A stretch of DNA of 64,000 nucleotides from Roseovarius aestuarii (GTDB lineage Bacteria; Pseudomonadota; Alphaproteobacteria; Rhodobacterales; Rhodobacteraceae), in NCBI GenBank assembly GCA_027214255.1, contig JAPWHL010000010.1, positions 62,001-126,000 on the forward strand, read 5' to 3'. Made by a program: the position numbers and the translations under genes. Shown here piece after piece: positions 1-9,259 of the stretch. A model generated the notes under the pieces. It had not been told where the DNA came from. It saw nothing but the letters and a program-made list of their open reading frames with translations, and did no database searches. How positions within the stretch are numbered: position 1 is the first letter of the stretch; every line of letters begins with the position of its first letter.

Positions 1-1
1 T

Positions 2-727
2 ATCTATACGGATGTGGATGGTATCTATACCACCGACCCACGGATCGCCACCAAGGCCCGCAAGCTGGACAAGATCGCATTCGAAGAAATGCTGGAACTG
101 GCCTCGCTGGGGGCCAAAGTCTTGCAAACCCGCTCGGTCGAACTGGCAATGCGGTACAACGTTAAACTGCGCGTGCTAAGCAGTTTTGAAGAACAATCAG
201 ATGATGCAGGCACGCTGGTCTGCTCCGAGGAGGAAATCATGGAATCCAACGTCGTGAACGGCATCGCGTATTCCCGCGACGAGGCCAAGATGACCCTGAT
301 CTCGATCGCCGACCGCCCCGGCATCGCCGCCGCCATCTTTGGCCCTCTGTCCGAGGCCGGGGTGAACGTGGATATGATTATCCAGAACATTTCCGAAGAA
401 GGTCGCACTGACATGACCTTTTCGTGCCCCACCGATCAGGTTGCCCGCGCCGAAAAGGCCCTGCAATCTGCGCAGGACTCGGGCGAAATCGACTATCGCG
501 AATTGGTGGCCGACACCAACGTCTCCAAAGTGTCTGCGGTGGGCATCGGCATGCGAAGCCAGTCGGGCGTAGCCGCCCAAATGTTCAAAACCCTCAGCAA
601 CGAGGGCGTCAACATCAAGGTCATCGCCACATCGGAAATCAAGATTTCCGTATTGATTGATCGCAAATACATGGAGCTGGCCGTTCAAGCGCTGCACGAT
701 GCCTTCGAATTAGACAAAGCGGGCTGA
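2..727 (+). CDS. lysC: Aspartokinase, C-terminal part (cut by window start)
   Basis: Aspartate kinase phosphorylates aspartate in the first step of lysine, threonine and methionine synthesis. The reading frame is already open at base 2 and enters in the end of the kinase domain (IYTDVDGIYTTDPR), so the true start lies before the window. Two ACT domains follow. The first begins near MTLISIADRPGIAAAIF and the second near VSAVGIGMRSQSGVAAQMF; they are the usual site of feedback control by lysine or threonine. The frame ends FELDKAG and the stop codon forms part of a terminator hairpin. Family assignment is secure; effector specificity cannot be read from the sequence. Confidence 0.96.
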   Translation: MYTDVDGIYTTDPRIATKARKLDKIAFEEMLELASLGAKVLQTRSVELAMRYNVKLRVLSSFEEQSDDAGTLVCSEEEIMESNVVNGIAYSRDEAKMTLISIADRPGIAAAIFGPLSEAGVNVDMIIQNISEEGRTDMTFSCPTDQVARAEKALQSAQDSGEIDYRELVADTNVSKVSAVGIGMRSQSGVAAQMFKTLSNEGVNIKVIATSEIKISVLIDRKYMELAVQALHDAFELDKAG

Positions 728-747
728 TCCTTCCTCAAGATCAGCCC
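721..747 (+). terminator. Rho-independent terminator of lysC
   Basis: A perfect 9-bp stem GGGCTGATC / GATCAGCCC with a 9-base loop is followed by AATTTT. The left arm contains the lysC stop codon, so the hairpin starts inside the last codons of the gene. Confidence 0.8.
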
Positions 748-850
748 AATTTTCGGCATCAACACGCAGCGCACAAAAAATCCCGTTTCGCACTGCCCCG
801 GAGTGTGGTTTAACCGACCTGACTGAATTGGGTCTGGAACAGCGCTGCCA

Positions 851-3094
851 ATGACACAAGACTTCACGACCGACAGTCGGCAAATGCTGGGCCGTTTGCG
901 TGCCGTCATGGCCGAGGACGCCGCAGGGCAAACGCGCCTTGATCAGATCACTCGTCTCATCGCCGAAGAAATGCGCATCGAGGTCTGCTCGATCTATCTG
1001 TTTCGCGATGCGGAAACGCTTGAACTATGCGCCACCGAAGGGTTGAATGCCGACTCTGTGCACCACACACGCTTGCGTATGGGCGAAGGCTTGGTCGGAC
1101 GCGTGGCACGCACGGGTAAAGTTATCAACACTGACGACGCGCCCGGAACACGGGGTTTTCGGTATATGCCCGAAACCGGTGAAGAAGCGTATTCGTCTTT
1201 CATGGGCGTGCCGATCCAGCGGTTGGGCGAAAAGCTGGGCGTGCTGGTTGTGCAATCCCGCAGTGCCCGCAGTTTTTCCGACGAAGAAGTGTATGCCGTC
1301 GAAGTGGTCGCCATGGTGCTGGCCGAGATGGCCGAGCTGGGCGTATTCGTCGGTGAAGGTGCGGCGCTGTCCGCCCGCCATCAGCAGCCGGTTCTGCTGC
1401 GCGGCGCGACCGCTCAGGAAGGCACGGCGCGCGGTCATGTCTGGCTGCACGAGCCGCGCGTGGTGGTCACCAATCCGTTTGCAGACGACCCCGACCGCGA
1501 ACGTGAACGCCTTAACGAAGCTGTCGAAGAATTGCGCGTTGGCGTGGATCGTATGCTAAGCGTTGCCAGCAATGGCGACAAAGAACAGCTGGAAGTTCTT
1601 GAGTCCTATCGCATGTTCGCCAATTCCAAGGGCTGGATGCGCCGGATGGAGGCCGATATTGACCGCGGCCTGTCCGCCGAGGCGGCTGTTGAAAAAGAAC
1701 AATCCACCGCCCGCGCCCGTTTGGGACAGGCGGCAGATGCCTATCTGCGCGACCGGCTACATGATCTGGATGACCTGTCCAATCGCCTTCTGCGTATCCT
1801 GACCGGTCAAGGCAATGAAACCGGGGCCGAGATGCCCCCCGACCCGATTCTGATTGCACGCAACATCGGCCCTGCCGAACTGTTGGATTACGGCCGTTCA
1901 TTGAAGGGAATTGTACTGGAAGAGGGCGCGGTTGGCTCGCATGCGACCATCGTCGCGCGCGCCTTGGCCATCCCTTTGGTGATCAACGCGTCCGGTGTGC
2001 TGAACGAGGCGCTGAATGGTGATCCCATTCTGGTCGATGGTGACCAGGGCGTTGCACATCTGCGCCCGGATGACACGGTCATCGCAGCGTTCCGTGATAA
2101 AATGGCAATGCAGGCAAAAGCCCAGGAGCGCTATACCTCGATCCGCGACAAGCCAGCTGAAACATTATGCGGGCAGACCATTTCGCTGACCATGAATGCA
2201 GGCCTGATGGCCGATCTGCCCAGCCTTGAAGGCTCGGGCGCGGATGGCGTCGGCCTGTTTCGCACCGAGCTTCAGTTTCTTGTACGCAGCCAAATGCCCA
2301 AGCGCGCCGAACTAAGCGAACTGTACGGCCGCGTGATGGATGCGGCCAAAGGGCGCCGCGTGGTGTTTCGCACGCTGGATATCGGCTCGGACAAGGTGCT
2401 GCCCTACATGAAACCAACGGACGAACCCAACCCTGCGTTGGGCTGGCGCGCGATTCGTGTCGGTCTGGATAAGCCGGGCGTAATGCGCATGCAGCTTCAG
2501 GCGCTGATCCGTGGCGCGGCGGGCCGCCCGCTGTCGATCATGTTCCCGTTTGTGGCGCAACGCGATGAGTTTGACGCAGGGCGGCGCGAAATGGACAAAG
2601 CCTTAAGCCGCGAACGCATTCTGGGACACCCCATTCCCGAGGATATCAAGATCGGCGCGATGCTGGAGACGCCCAGTTTGGCATATGCGCCCGATCAATT
2701 TTATCGCGACGTTGATTTCCTCAGCATTGGGGGCAACGATCTGAAACAGTTCTTCTTTGCTGCCGACCGCGAGAACGAACGCGTGCGCCGTCGCTATGAC
2801 ACATTGAATGTCAGTTTCCTGACCTTCCTGCAAAGTATTGTTGAGCGTTGCCTTGCCACTGGCACACCGCTTAGCTTTTGCGGCGAGGACGCGGGCCGCC
2901 CGATCGAAGCCGCCTGTCTCGCGGCCATTGGCCTGCGTAACCTGTCGATGCGCCCCGCCTCTATCGGGCCGGTCAAATCGATCCTACGCCGCACCGACTT
3001 GAATGAGCTGCGCGCGGTCATCGATGCGGCAGGCGTACGCGGAGAGCAATCGGTTCGAACGCCGGTTATGGAGTATCTGCGAGAAAAACTGTGA
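851..3094 (+). CDS. ptsP: Phosphoenolpyruvate-protein phosphotransferase, EI-Ntr type
   Basis: Enzyme I of the nitrogen-related phosphotransferase system takes phosphate from PEP and passes it to NPr, then to EIIA-Ntr; it is cytoplasmic and regulatory. The 747-residue product has an N-terminal GAF domain (about 15-160, with VCSIYLFRDAETLELCATEG), then the PEP-utiliser body. The phospho-histidine lies near residue 364 in GSHATIVARALAIP, and the C-terminal barrel carries the active-site Cys in LSFCGEDAGRP near residue 676. The GAF domain separates it from sugar-PTS enzyme I. It stands downstream of lysC, a common alphaproteobacterial arrangement, but the lysC terminator lies between them. Its stop overlaps the next start as GTGA. 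Confidence 0.95.
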   Translation: MTQDFTTDSRQMLGRLRAVMAEDAAGQTRLDQITRLIAEEMRIEVCSIYLFRDAETLELCATEGLNADSVHHTRLRMGEGLVGRVARTGKVINTDDAPGTRGFRYMPETGEEAYSSFMGVPIQRLGEKLGVLVVQSRSARSFSDEEVYAVEVVAMVLAEMAELGVFVGEGAALSARHQQPVLLRGATAQEGTARGHVWLHEPRVVVTNPFADDPDRERERLNEAVEELRVGVDRMLSVASNGDKEQLEVLESYRMFANSKGWMRRMEADIDRGLSAEAAVEKEQSTARARLGQAADAYLRDRLHDLDDLSNRLLRILTGQGNETGAEMPPDPILIARNIGPAELLDYGRSLKGIVLEEGAVGSHATIVARALAIPLVINASGVLNEALNGDPILVDGDQGVAHLRPDDTVIAAFRDKMAMQAKAQERYTSIRDKPAETLCGQTISLTMNAGLMADLPSLEGSGADGVGLFRTELQFLVRSQMPKRAELSELYGRVMDAAKGRRVVFRTLDIGSDKVLPYMKPTDEPNPALGWRAIRVGLDKPGVMRMQLQALIRGAAGRPLSIMFPFVAQRDEFDAGRREMDKALSRERILGHPIPEDIKIGAMLETPSLAYAPDQFYRDVDFLSIGGNDLKQFFFAADRENERVRRRYDTLNVSFLTFLQSIVERCLATGTPLSFCGEDAGRPIEAACLAAIGLRNLSMRPASIGPVKSILRRTDLNELRAVIDAAGVRGEQSVRTPVMEYLREKL

Positions 3095-3498
3095 TGTCCC
3101 TTGGCGCTGGCCACTTTTCGCGCGCACGAATTGGCGCGGGCGCAACAATCGCATCCGCGATCGGCACAGCCGCTTTCGTGTCCTGCATGGCCCTTCCAAC
3201 CTTTGCGCAATCCACAGCGCCAACTGATTGGACCGCCCGCAAATGCGCGCTTTATCGCGTCGCATGGGCCAAAGCAGCATCCGGTGACGCCTTGGACGAT
3301 GTGAGCGAGAAGTTTTTGTCGTCACACAACGATTTTCTTGCATCTGATTGCACACGCCGGGCGGTATGTCCGCGCACACCTCAGGAACTTGCTTTGGCCG
3401 ACACGCTGTCCTTGATGGCCGTGGCCGAAGGAATGGCAGGATCATTTCTTCCCTTCACCTGCAAAGCCCCGTCCAATCCCACGCAAGATCCGGACTAG
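3091..3498 (+). CDS. Small secreted protein with four mature cysteines
   Basis: Not assigned to a named family. The 135-residue product starts at a GTG overlapping the ptsP stop (GTGA), with an ATG directly after it, so it is probably co-translated with ptsP. The N-terminus is a likely Sec signal peptide with a hydrophobic stretch near residues 15-35 ending ALPTFAQS. The predicted mature part has four Cys (in KCALY, DCTRR, VCPRT and TCKAP), suggesting two disulfides in the periplasm. No catalytic motif is visible. Confidence 0.7.
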   Translation: MMSLGAGHFSRARIGAGATIASAIGTAAFVSCMALPTFAQSTAPTDWTARKCALYRVAWAKAASGDALDDVSEKFLSSHNDFLASDCTRRAVCPRTPQELALADTLSLMAVAEGMAGSFLPFTCKAPSNPTQDPD

Positions 3499-3519
3499 CA
3501 GTATCATACAGGCAGGTGA

Positions 3520-4284
3520 TCAGGGTTTGGGCGATACGATCCGCGCGCGAAAATCCTCGAGCAGATCGGCAAGGTCCCTGTCTGCGTCAATCGCCAAACG
3601 ACGCAGGCCGAAATGGACATGCGCCATTTGCTGATAATAGCTGGTATAGGCGTAATTCGTCGCCGCCCCCGCCGCTGCGCCCAGTACCGGCACAGTCTGC
3701 GCAGCCAGTTTCTGACCTAAAACCGTACTCAGACGCGGCGCCACCTTTGCGATCAGCGCCTGCATCGCCTTACCCGTCACTGCAACACGGGTGCTGAGAA
3801 AGGCAAGGTCGGATCCGTCATCGTGATCCAGCGGACCGGCTGCGGCAAAGACTTGGACACAATCAAACCGCACACCGTCTTCGTTGGGATCAAACCCGTG
3901 CTCAACAGCTACGTCCTGAATTGCTCGCAACAGGATTGTTGTGGTGATCGGCAGTTCGGCCATCGCCGAGGGTAAGCCACCAAATCCACCCGCCGCTCCC
4001 ATTGCCGTTGTTACAGCCCGATTAAGCCATCCCGGTTGACCACCCACCATAGTACGGGAGTGCGACGCCGCCCCCATCGCCAAAACCAACGCCTGATGGG
4101 TGCCCTCGCCCAATCGCGCGCGCATGTCTTCGGGCAGGCGTTCCAGTAACACCTCGGCCTTGCTGCCAATGACGTTCAACACCTGAATGCCCAGATTGCC
4201 CGCTTGGCGGTGCCGGCGCACCAATGCGTCCAACTGCGCCTCGACGGCGGTTTTATCGATTGGGGGGGCCAATAAATCCATCAT
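3520..4284 (-). CDS. EcsC family protein
   Basis: The 254-residue product resembles the EcsC family, whose bacterial members are poorly understood. The central glycine/alanine-rich part (MGAAGGFGGLPSAMAELPITTTILLRAI written as consecutive short segments, about residues 90-125) and the later segment VPVLGAAAGAATNYAYTSYY match the weakly hydrophobic helices typical of the family. It converges on the upstream ptsP unit and is followed on the same strand only by unrelated sequence. The start ATGATG at 4284 is accepted as the first ATG. Confidence 0.75.
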   Translation of the reverse strand: MMDLLAPPIDKTAVEAQLDALVRRHRQAGNLGIQVLNVIGSKAEVLLERLPEDMRARLGEGTHQALVLAMGAASHSRTMVGGQPGWLNRAVTTAMGAAGGFGGLPSAMAELPITTTILLRAIQDVAVEHGFDPNEDGVRFDCVQVFAAAGPLDHDDGSDLAFLSTRVAVTGKAMQALIAKVAPRLSTVLGQKLAAQTVPVLGAAAGAATNYAYTSYYQQMAHVHFGLRRLAIDADRDLADLLEDFRARIVSPKP

Positions 4285-4315
4285 AGCTACAAGATTGTTG
4301 CGCGAGCAGACAAAT

Positions 4316-4801
4316 TCAAGCGGCGCGCGTCACTTTCCCGGTGACCCCATCCCATGCCGATGGCGTCAGCGACAGGCCTAGAACCCGATCCGGGTTTGTC
4401 GGTGGAGGCATTTCCACCCCGTTCAGCCGCTCGAACCCAAACCGGTTGTAATATGGTGCATCCCCAACCAACATCACCCGCGCCCAGCCACAGGTTCGCG
4501 CGGCTTCAAGACTGCCCCGGATCAGATAGCCCCCCAGCCCCTCACCCTGATGCGTCGGGTGAACCGCAATCGGGCCCAGCAACAAGGCAACATGACCGCC
4601 AACGTCCACAGGCCAATACCGGATCGCCCCAGCCAAGATCCCGTCAGAATCGCGGGCTACGGTGCTGAGGCCAGACACAGGCGGAACTCCGTCCCGCAAC
4701 CGGTACGAGCTTAGCGCCTCACGGCCGGGCGCAAAGCAAAGGTCATAAAGCGCCTCTACCTCCCACCAGTCTTCTTGTGTTTCTGCCCGCAAGCTAAGCA
4801 C
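4316..4801 (-). CDS. GNAT family N-acetyltransferase
   Basis: A 161-residue acetyl-CoA-dependent acyltransferase of the GNAT fold. Strand 4 and the acetyl-CoA-binding loop are visible as LLGPIAVHPTHQGEGLGGYLI (split: LLGPIAVHPTHQ then GEGLGGYLI), and the C-terminal part YYNRFGFERL is typical of the family. The substrate is not predictable. The frame starts with GTG at 4801, preceded by a weak GGA-type ribosome site. It lies 31 bp upstream of the EcsC gene on the same strand. Confidence 0.85.
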   Translation of the reverse strand: MLSLRAETQEDWWEVEALYDLCFAPGREALSSYRLRDGVPPVSGLSTVARDSDGILAGAIRYWPVDVGGHVALLLGPIAVHPTHQGEGLGGYLIRGSLEAARTCGWARVMLVGDAPYYNRFGFERLNGVEMPPPTNPDRVLGLSLTPSAWDGVTGKVTRAA

Positions 4802-4892
4802 GGTCTATCCATTTCCGATGTTTTCCGGTGGCCATGCGCGTATCACGGCGGTAGGTCTGGCACAAACCCGATTGACACGAAAGACGACGCAA

Positions 4893-5477
4893 ATGTTCTA
4901 CAGACCCGAAGCCGGGCACAGCCTTCCGCACAATCCGTTAAACGCCATTGTCTCACCACGCCCTATCGGCTGGATTTCGACAGTCAGCGCCGCGGGAGTG
5001 CGCAATCTGGCGCCCTATTCGCTGTTCAATGCGATTGCTTATGAGCCGCCTCAGGTGATGTTTGCATCCAATGGCGACAAGGACAGCGTCAGCAACATCC
5101 GCGAAACCGGCGTGTTCTGCGCCAATGTCGTATCGCAAGACATGCGCGACGTGATGAATGTGACGTCCGGCACAGTCCCCGCTGACGTCGACGAATTTGA
5201 GCTCGCCGGTCTGACGGCGTTGGACTGCCAGTCCATTGATTGCCCCCGGATCGCGGGCGTACCCGCCTCGCTGGAATGCCGCATGACCGAACTGTTGACA
5301 CTGAAAGGCACGGATAATTTTGCCATTTTCGGCGAAGTTACAGGCGTGCACATCCGTGACGACTGCCTGAAGGACGGGCTGTTTGACGTGACCACTTTTC
5401 AACCTCTCTCACGGTTGGGTTATCGCGACTATGCAGTAGTTGAAAACGTGTTCACCCTGAAACGCCCCTCCGATTGA
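4893..5477 (+). CDS. Flavin reductase family protein (FMN-binding split barrel)
   Basis: A 194-residue FMN-binding protein of the flavin reductase/flavoprotein oxygenase group. Diagnostic parts are NAIVSPRPIGWISTVSAAG, LAPYSLFNAIAYEPPQVMF and the ETGVFCANVVS segment. The open frame extends 25 codons upstream, but homology begins at MFYRPEAGHSLPHNP, so the ATG at 4893 is preferred. Members reduce flavin for a partner oxygenase or bind FMN for another redox reaction; no partner oxygenase is adjacent, so the physiological role is open. Confidence 0.88.
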   Translation: MFYRPEAGHSLPHNPLNAIVSPRPIGWISTVSAAGVRNLAPYSLFNAIAYEPPQVMFASNGDKDSVSNIRETGVFCANVVSQDMRDVMNVTSGTVPADVDEFELAGLTALDCQSIDCPRIAGVPASLECRMTELLTLKGTDNFAIFGEVTGVHIRDDCLKDGLFDVTTFQPLSRLGYRDYAVVENVFTLKRPSD

Positions 5478-5501
5478 CGCTAGCCGTCTTTGACGTGGTA
5501 A

Positions 5502-6413
5502 TTACAGAAACACAGCCGCGACCGTGATCCAGATCGGCAGGCTAACAGCGCTAAGCAGAGTCGATTGCGCGATCAATGTCGCGACCAATACGCGATCTGC
5601 ACCAAAGCCGGCGGCCAGCACATGCGCAGCCGAGGCCGTCGGCAGGGCCGCGAAAACCAGAATGGCCGCGACCTGAACGCCCTGCCAGCCCATGATCAAC
5701 GCGGTCAGGCAGACGGCGGCGGGCAGCACGATCAACTTGACCCCGCACAACGCCGCACTGAACCCGTTCAACCGCGCCAAAGCATACCAGTTCATTGTGG
5801 CTCCGATAGATATCAAAGCAATGGGAATGGCCGCCGCCGCCAACATTTGAAGCGGTGCCAATACCGGCCCTGGCAAGTGCCAGCCCGATAGCCCCATTGC
5901 GACGCCCCCCAGAGAGGCCAGCAAGAACGGGTTCAACGCCACGCGCCGGACCGTCGCCCCAAAGCCCAGCGCGCCTCCTCGCGACAACGCGGATACGGCA
6001 AACAGGTTCGCCACCGGCACCGCCATGCCCACGGCCACGGCCATCAATGCGGCATCCGCACCGGGCAGAGCTGCAATCGCCACAAACCCCAAGGCAGAAT
6101 TGAATCGCCATGCTGTTTGCCAACCACCTGCGAAATCCAGAAAGCGCGCGGGCCCGAAACGCCGCGCGCCGTAACCCGCCAACAGGCCCAGCGCCAGTAT
6201 AGCCCAGACCGCTGGTCCGATGTTGACCACGGTGCGCAACTCAATCTCGCGCGCCGAGGCGGCAACAAACAACAGTGCCGGGAACAGGATTTCGAAATTC
6301 AGCCGGTCCAACCCTTGCCACGCGTATTCCGACAGCCGACGCCGCAACAGCCCCCCCAATCCCACCAACAGGAACGAGGGCATCAATCCGCTCAAGATCA
6401 ACAGAAAGGTCAT
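5502..6413 (-). CDS. AEC family transporter (auxin efflux carrier type)
   Basis: A 303-residue inner-membrane permease with about ten hydrophobic segments arranged as two five-helix halves, typical of the AEC/MdcF family, which moves dicarboxylates, malonate or unknown substrates. The N-terminus (FLLILSGLMPSFLLVGLGGL) and the C-terminal half beginning near LAPLQMLAAAAIPIALISIG fit the family. No metabolic gene adjoins it to suggest a substrate. Confidence 0.88.
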   Translation of the reverse strand: MTFLLILSGLMPSFLLVGLGGLLRRRLSEYAWQGLDRLNFEILFPALLFVAASAREIELRTVVNIGPAVWAILALGLLAGYGARRFGPARFLDFAGGWQTAWRFNSALGFVAIAALPGADAALMAVAVGMAVPVANLFAVSALSRGGALGFGATVRRVALNPFLLASLGGVAMGLSGWHLPGPVLAPLQMLAAAAIPIALISIGATMNWYALARLNGFSAALCGVKLIVLPAAVCLTALIMGWQGVQVAAILVFAALPTASAAHVLAAGFGADRVLVATLIAQSTLLSAVSLPIWITVAAVFL

Positions 6414-6454
6414 ATCGCGGTGCCCCTCTTACGCCAGACCGGCCTGTGGTCGAT

Positions 6455-8119
6455 CTAGTGTCCCGCGCCCAGGACCCCGGTGCGTACATTGTAATCAACT
6501 GCCAGCGCGTAATCCGGATCATCGTCGCTATCGACCATCAAGTGGCCTGCCTTGGTCAGCAAGCGGTGACAATCGCGGCTAAGATGGCGCAACTGGATCG
6601 ATTTACCTGCCGCCTCATATTTTCCGGCCAGTGTCTCAATCGCTTGCAACGCGGATTGGTCCACGACGCGGCTCTGGTCAAAATCAACAATCACCGTCTG
6701 CGGATCACCCGCGATATCAAACAATTCCCCAAACCCTTCGGCCGAGCCAAAGAACAACGGGCCCTCGATCCGATAGACGCGCGCGCCCTTCTCATCAAGC
6801 TGAGTGGTGGCATGGATGCGCTTGGCGTTGTTCCAAGAGTAAGCAAGCGCCGAAACGATAACGCCGACGACCACAGCAATCGCAAGGTCATATTTGACGG
6901 TTACAGCCGTCACCAAAACGATCACCAGCGCATCCGTCAACGGCACCTTGCGCAGGATCGTCAACGAGTTCCAAGCGAATGTTCCGATGACCACCATGAA
7001 CATCACACCGACCAGTGCGGCCAGTGGAATTTGTTCAATCGCAGGAGCCGCGAACAGGATAAAGATCAAAAGGAACAGTGCTGCAGCGATGCCCGCAATC
7101 CGCGTACGCCCACCCGATTTAACGTTGATCATCGATTGCCCGATCATAGCACATCCCCCCATGCCGCCGAAAAAACCGGTCAGGGTGTTTGCCAGACCTT
7201 GCGCGATGCATTCTTGCGATGCGCCGCCGCGTTTGCCGGTCATTTCACCGACAAGGTTCAGGGTCAGCAGGCTTTCGATGAGGCCGATCGCGGCAAGGAT
7301 CACAGCATAGGGCAGGATTATCTCAAACGTTTCCCAATTCAATGGGGCCATCGGCGTGCCGTAAATACCCAAACCCTCGCCGAAAGGATTATGAAAGCTG
7401 GGAAAGCCACCTTGAATCGATGCCAAATCACCGACGCGCGGCACATCCAGCCCGAATCCGATCACCAAGGCCGCCACGAGGCCGATCCCAGCCAACGGTG
7501 CAGGGATGACGCGCGTGATACGCGGCATGATCCAGATGATCGCCATGGTCAGCCCGACCAAACCCAGCATGATAAACAATGGAGTACCAGACAGCCATTC
7601 CCCCCCGCTCATACCGTGACCGGTGTTCACCATCGAGCCGGGCACCTTGAATTGCCCCAGCTGCGCCAGAAAAATTACGATGGCCAGCCCGTTCACAAAC
7701 CCCAGCATCACGGGATGCGGCACAAGGCGGATGAACTTGCCCCATTTCAACGCGCCCGCGATCACTTGCAAAACCCCCATCAAAACGACGGTCGCGAACA
7801 GGTATTCGACGCCATGTTGTGCCACAAGCGCCACCATAACGACGGCCAAAGCCCCCGTGGCCCCCGAGATCATCCCCGGACGCCCGCCAATGATGGCTGT
7901 GACCAGCCCCACCAAAAACGCCGCGTACAGACCGACCAAGGGATGCACCCCGGCGACAAATGCAAAGGCCACAGCCTCGGGAACAAGTGCGAGAGCAACG
8001 GTTAGACCCGACAGCAGTTCAATCCGTATGCGGCTTGCGCTGAATGGTTCGTCTTGCATGACCCGCAGGTCTGGCATGGTGATCGTCTTGGCAAACATGC
8101 CCATAATAGTGCGTTTCAA
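6455..8119 (-). CDS. SulP family anion permease with STAS domain
   Basis: A 554-residue SulP/SLC26-type permease. The N-terminal membrane domain starts with the family segment LLSGLTVALALVPEAVAFAF and runs through about ten to twelve helices. A cytoplasmic STAS domain occupies roughly residues 430-535 (VYRIEGPLFFGSAEGFGELF, VIVDFDQSRVVDQSALQAIE). Substrates in the family include sulfate, bicarbonate and dicarboxylates, so sulfate is only one possibility. The proposed start is a TTG at 8119 because AGGA lies seven bases upstream; ATGs at 8104 and 8098 are alternatives without a visible ribosome site. Confidence 0.9.
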   Translation of the reverse strand: MKRTIMGMFAKTITMPDLRVMQDEPFSASRIRIELLSGLTVALALVPEAVAFAFVAGVHPLVGLYAAFLVGLVTAIIGGRPGMISGATGALAVVMVALVAQHGVEYLFATVVLMGVLQVIAGALKWGKFIRLVPHPVMLGFVNGLAIVIFLAQLGQFKVPGSMVNTGHGMSGGEWLSGTPLFIMLGLVGLTMAIIWIMPRITRVIPAPLAGIGLVAALVIGFGLDVPRVGDLASIQGGFPSFHNPFGEGLGIYGTPMAPLNWETFEIILPYAVILAAIGLIESLLTLNLVGEMTGKRGGASQECIAQGLANTLTGFFGGMGGCAMIGQSMINVKSGGRTRIAGIAAALFLLIFILFAAPAIEQIPLAALVGVMFMVVIGTFAWNSLTILRKVPLTDALVIVLVTAVTVKYDLAIAVVVGVIVSALAYSWNNAKRIHATTQLDEKGARVYRIEGPLFFGSAEGFGELFDIAGDPQTVIVDFDQSRVVDQSALQAIETLAGKYEAAGKSIQLRHLSRDCHRLLTKAGHLMVDSDDDPDYALAVDYNVRTGVLGAGH

Positions 8120-8337
8120 AGGGAAATCCTGATGGTTTTATGCGTGCAAGTCGCCCGTGTAGACCCACGAAAGAGCGTTGACCACACCCAATTTCTGCAC
8201 CACAGCCTTGCACCTTGCACATATCAAGGTCAAACGATGAAAAAAACGGCATACATTATCGTGATATTGGCCGGTTTCCTTTCGGTTCTTCAATGGATTA
8301 AGCTGCTCGTGAACAGGTATTGCAAGGGAACGGACGT

Positions 8338-9225
8338 ATGGCACAAACCAAGATCGGGATCATCGGCGGATCGGGCCTTTATGACATTGACGGGCTGGAA
8401 AACGCGGCTTGGCTCGATGTGGACAGCCCATTTGGCACGCCTTCGGACCAGATCTTGACCGGAACGTTGGACGGCGTGGACATGGCATTCCTTCCCCGGC
8501 ACGGGCGCGGCCATGTACACAGCCCAACTTCCGTGCCTTACCGCGCCAATATCGACGCACTGAAACGACTGGGCGTAACTGACGTGATCAGCGTCAGCGC
8601 CTGCGGGTCATTTCGCGAAGAGATGGCACCCGGCGATTTCGTGATCGTCGATCAATATATTGATCGTACTTTTGCGCGCGAAAAATCCTTCTTTGGCCCC
8701 GGTTGCGTGGCGCATGTCAGCGTGGCGCACCCGACCTGTACGCGGTTGGGTGCAATATGCGCCGAGGCGGCCGAACGGGCCGGGGCGACGGTGCATCGCG
8801 CGGGGACCTATCTTGCTATGGAAGGCCCTCAGTTTTCGACACTGGCCGAAAGCCGGATGTACCGCGAGGTCTGGGGCTGTGACGTAATTGGCATGACGGG
8901 CATGCCCGAGGCCAAACTGGCCCGCGAGGCCGAGCTTTGTTATGCCAGCGTCGCCATGATCACAGATTTCGACAGTTGGCACCCGGACCATGGCGAGGTC
9001 GATGTGACACAGATCATCACCACGTTATTGGGGAATGCAGAGATTGGTAAAGGCATGGTGCGCACACTGCCCGCCCAACTGTCTGGGCCGCGCGCGGAGT
9101 GCCCGATGGGATGCGATCATGCCTTGGAACATGCGCTGATCACTGCACCAGAGGCGCGCGATCCCGCCGTTCTGGCGCGGCTTGACGCCGTCGCCGGGCG
9201 CGTGTTGACTGGCGCGGCGCGCTAA
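8338..9225 (+). CDS. mtnP: S-methyl-5'-thioadenosine phosphorylase
   Basis: Cleaves methylthioadenosine, a by-product of polyamine and acyl-homoserine-lactone synthesis, to adenine and methylthioribose 1-phosphate. The 295-residue protein begins KIGIIGGSGLYDIDGLE and contains RHGRGHVHSPTSVPYRANID and the purine-binding segment YLAMEGPQFSTLAESRMYR, followed by DVIGMTGMPEAKLAREAELC, all hallmarks of MTA phosphorylase. ATG at 8338 has AAGGGA upstream. Adenine released here can be salvaged by Apt encoded 1.2 kb downstream. Confidence 0.95.
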   Translation: MAQTKIGIIGGSGLYDIDGLENAAWLDVDSPFGTPSDQILTGTLDGVDMAFLPRHGRGHVHSPTSVPYRANIDALKRLGVTDVISVSACGSFREEMAPGDFVIVDQYIDRTFAREKSFFGPGCVAHVSVAHPTCTRLGAICAEAAERAGATVHRAGTYLAMEGPQFSTLAESRMYREVWGCDVIGMTGMPEAKLAREAELCYASVAMITDFDSWHPDHGEVDVTQIITTLLGNAEIGKGMVRTLPAQLSGPRAECPMGCDHALEHALITAPEARDPAVLARLDAVAGRVLTGAAR

Positions 9226-9259
9226 AGCACGCCTTACGCAATCTTTCGGAGTTTGCCCC

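Noticed and set aside
6275..8005. 576-codon plus-strand open frame
   Set aside because: Entirely antisense to the SulP permease; its product is rich in His, Gln and Arg, the usual composition of a shadow frame in high-GC DNA.
8237..8458. Open frame starting MKKTAYIIVILAGFLSVLQW upstream of and overlapping mtnP
   Set aside because: The hydrophobic start is attractive, but the frame runs 121 bases into mtnP and its second half is arginine/serine-rich shadow sequence; no independent support for a gene.
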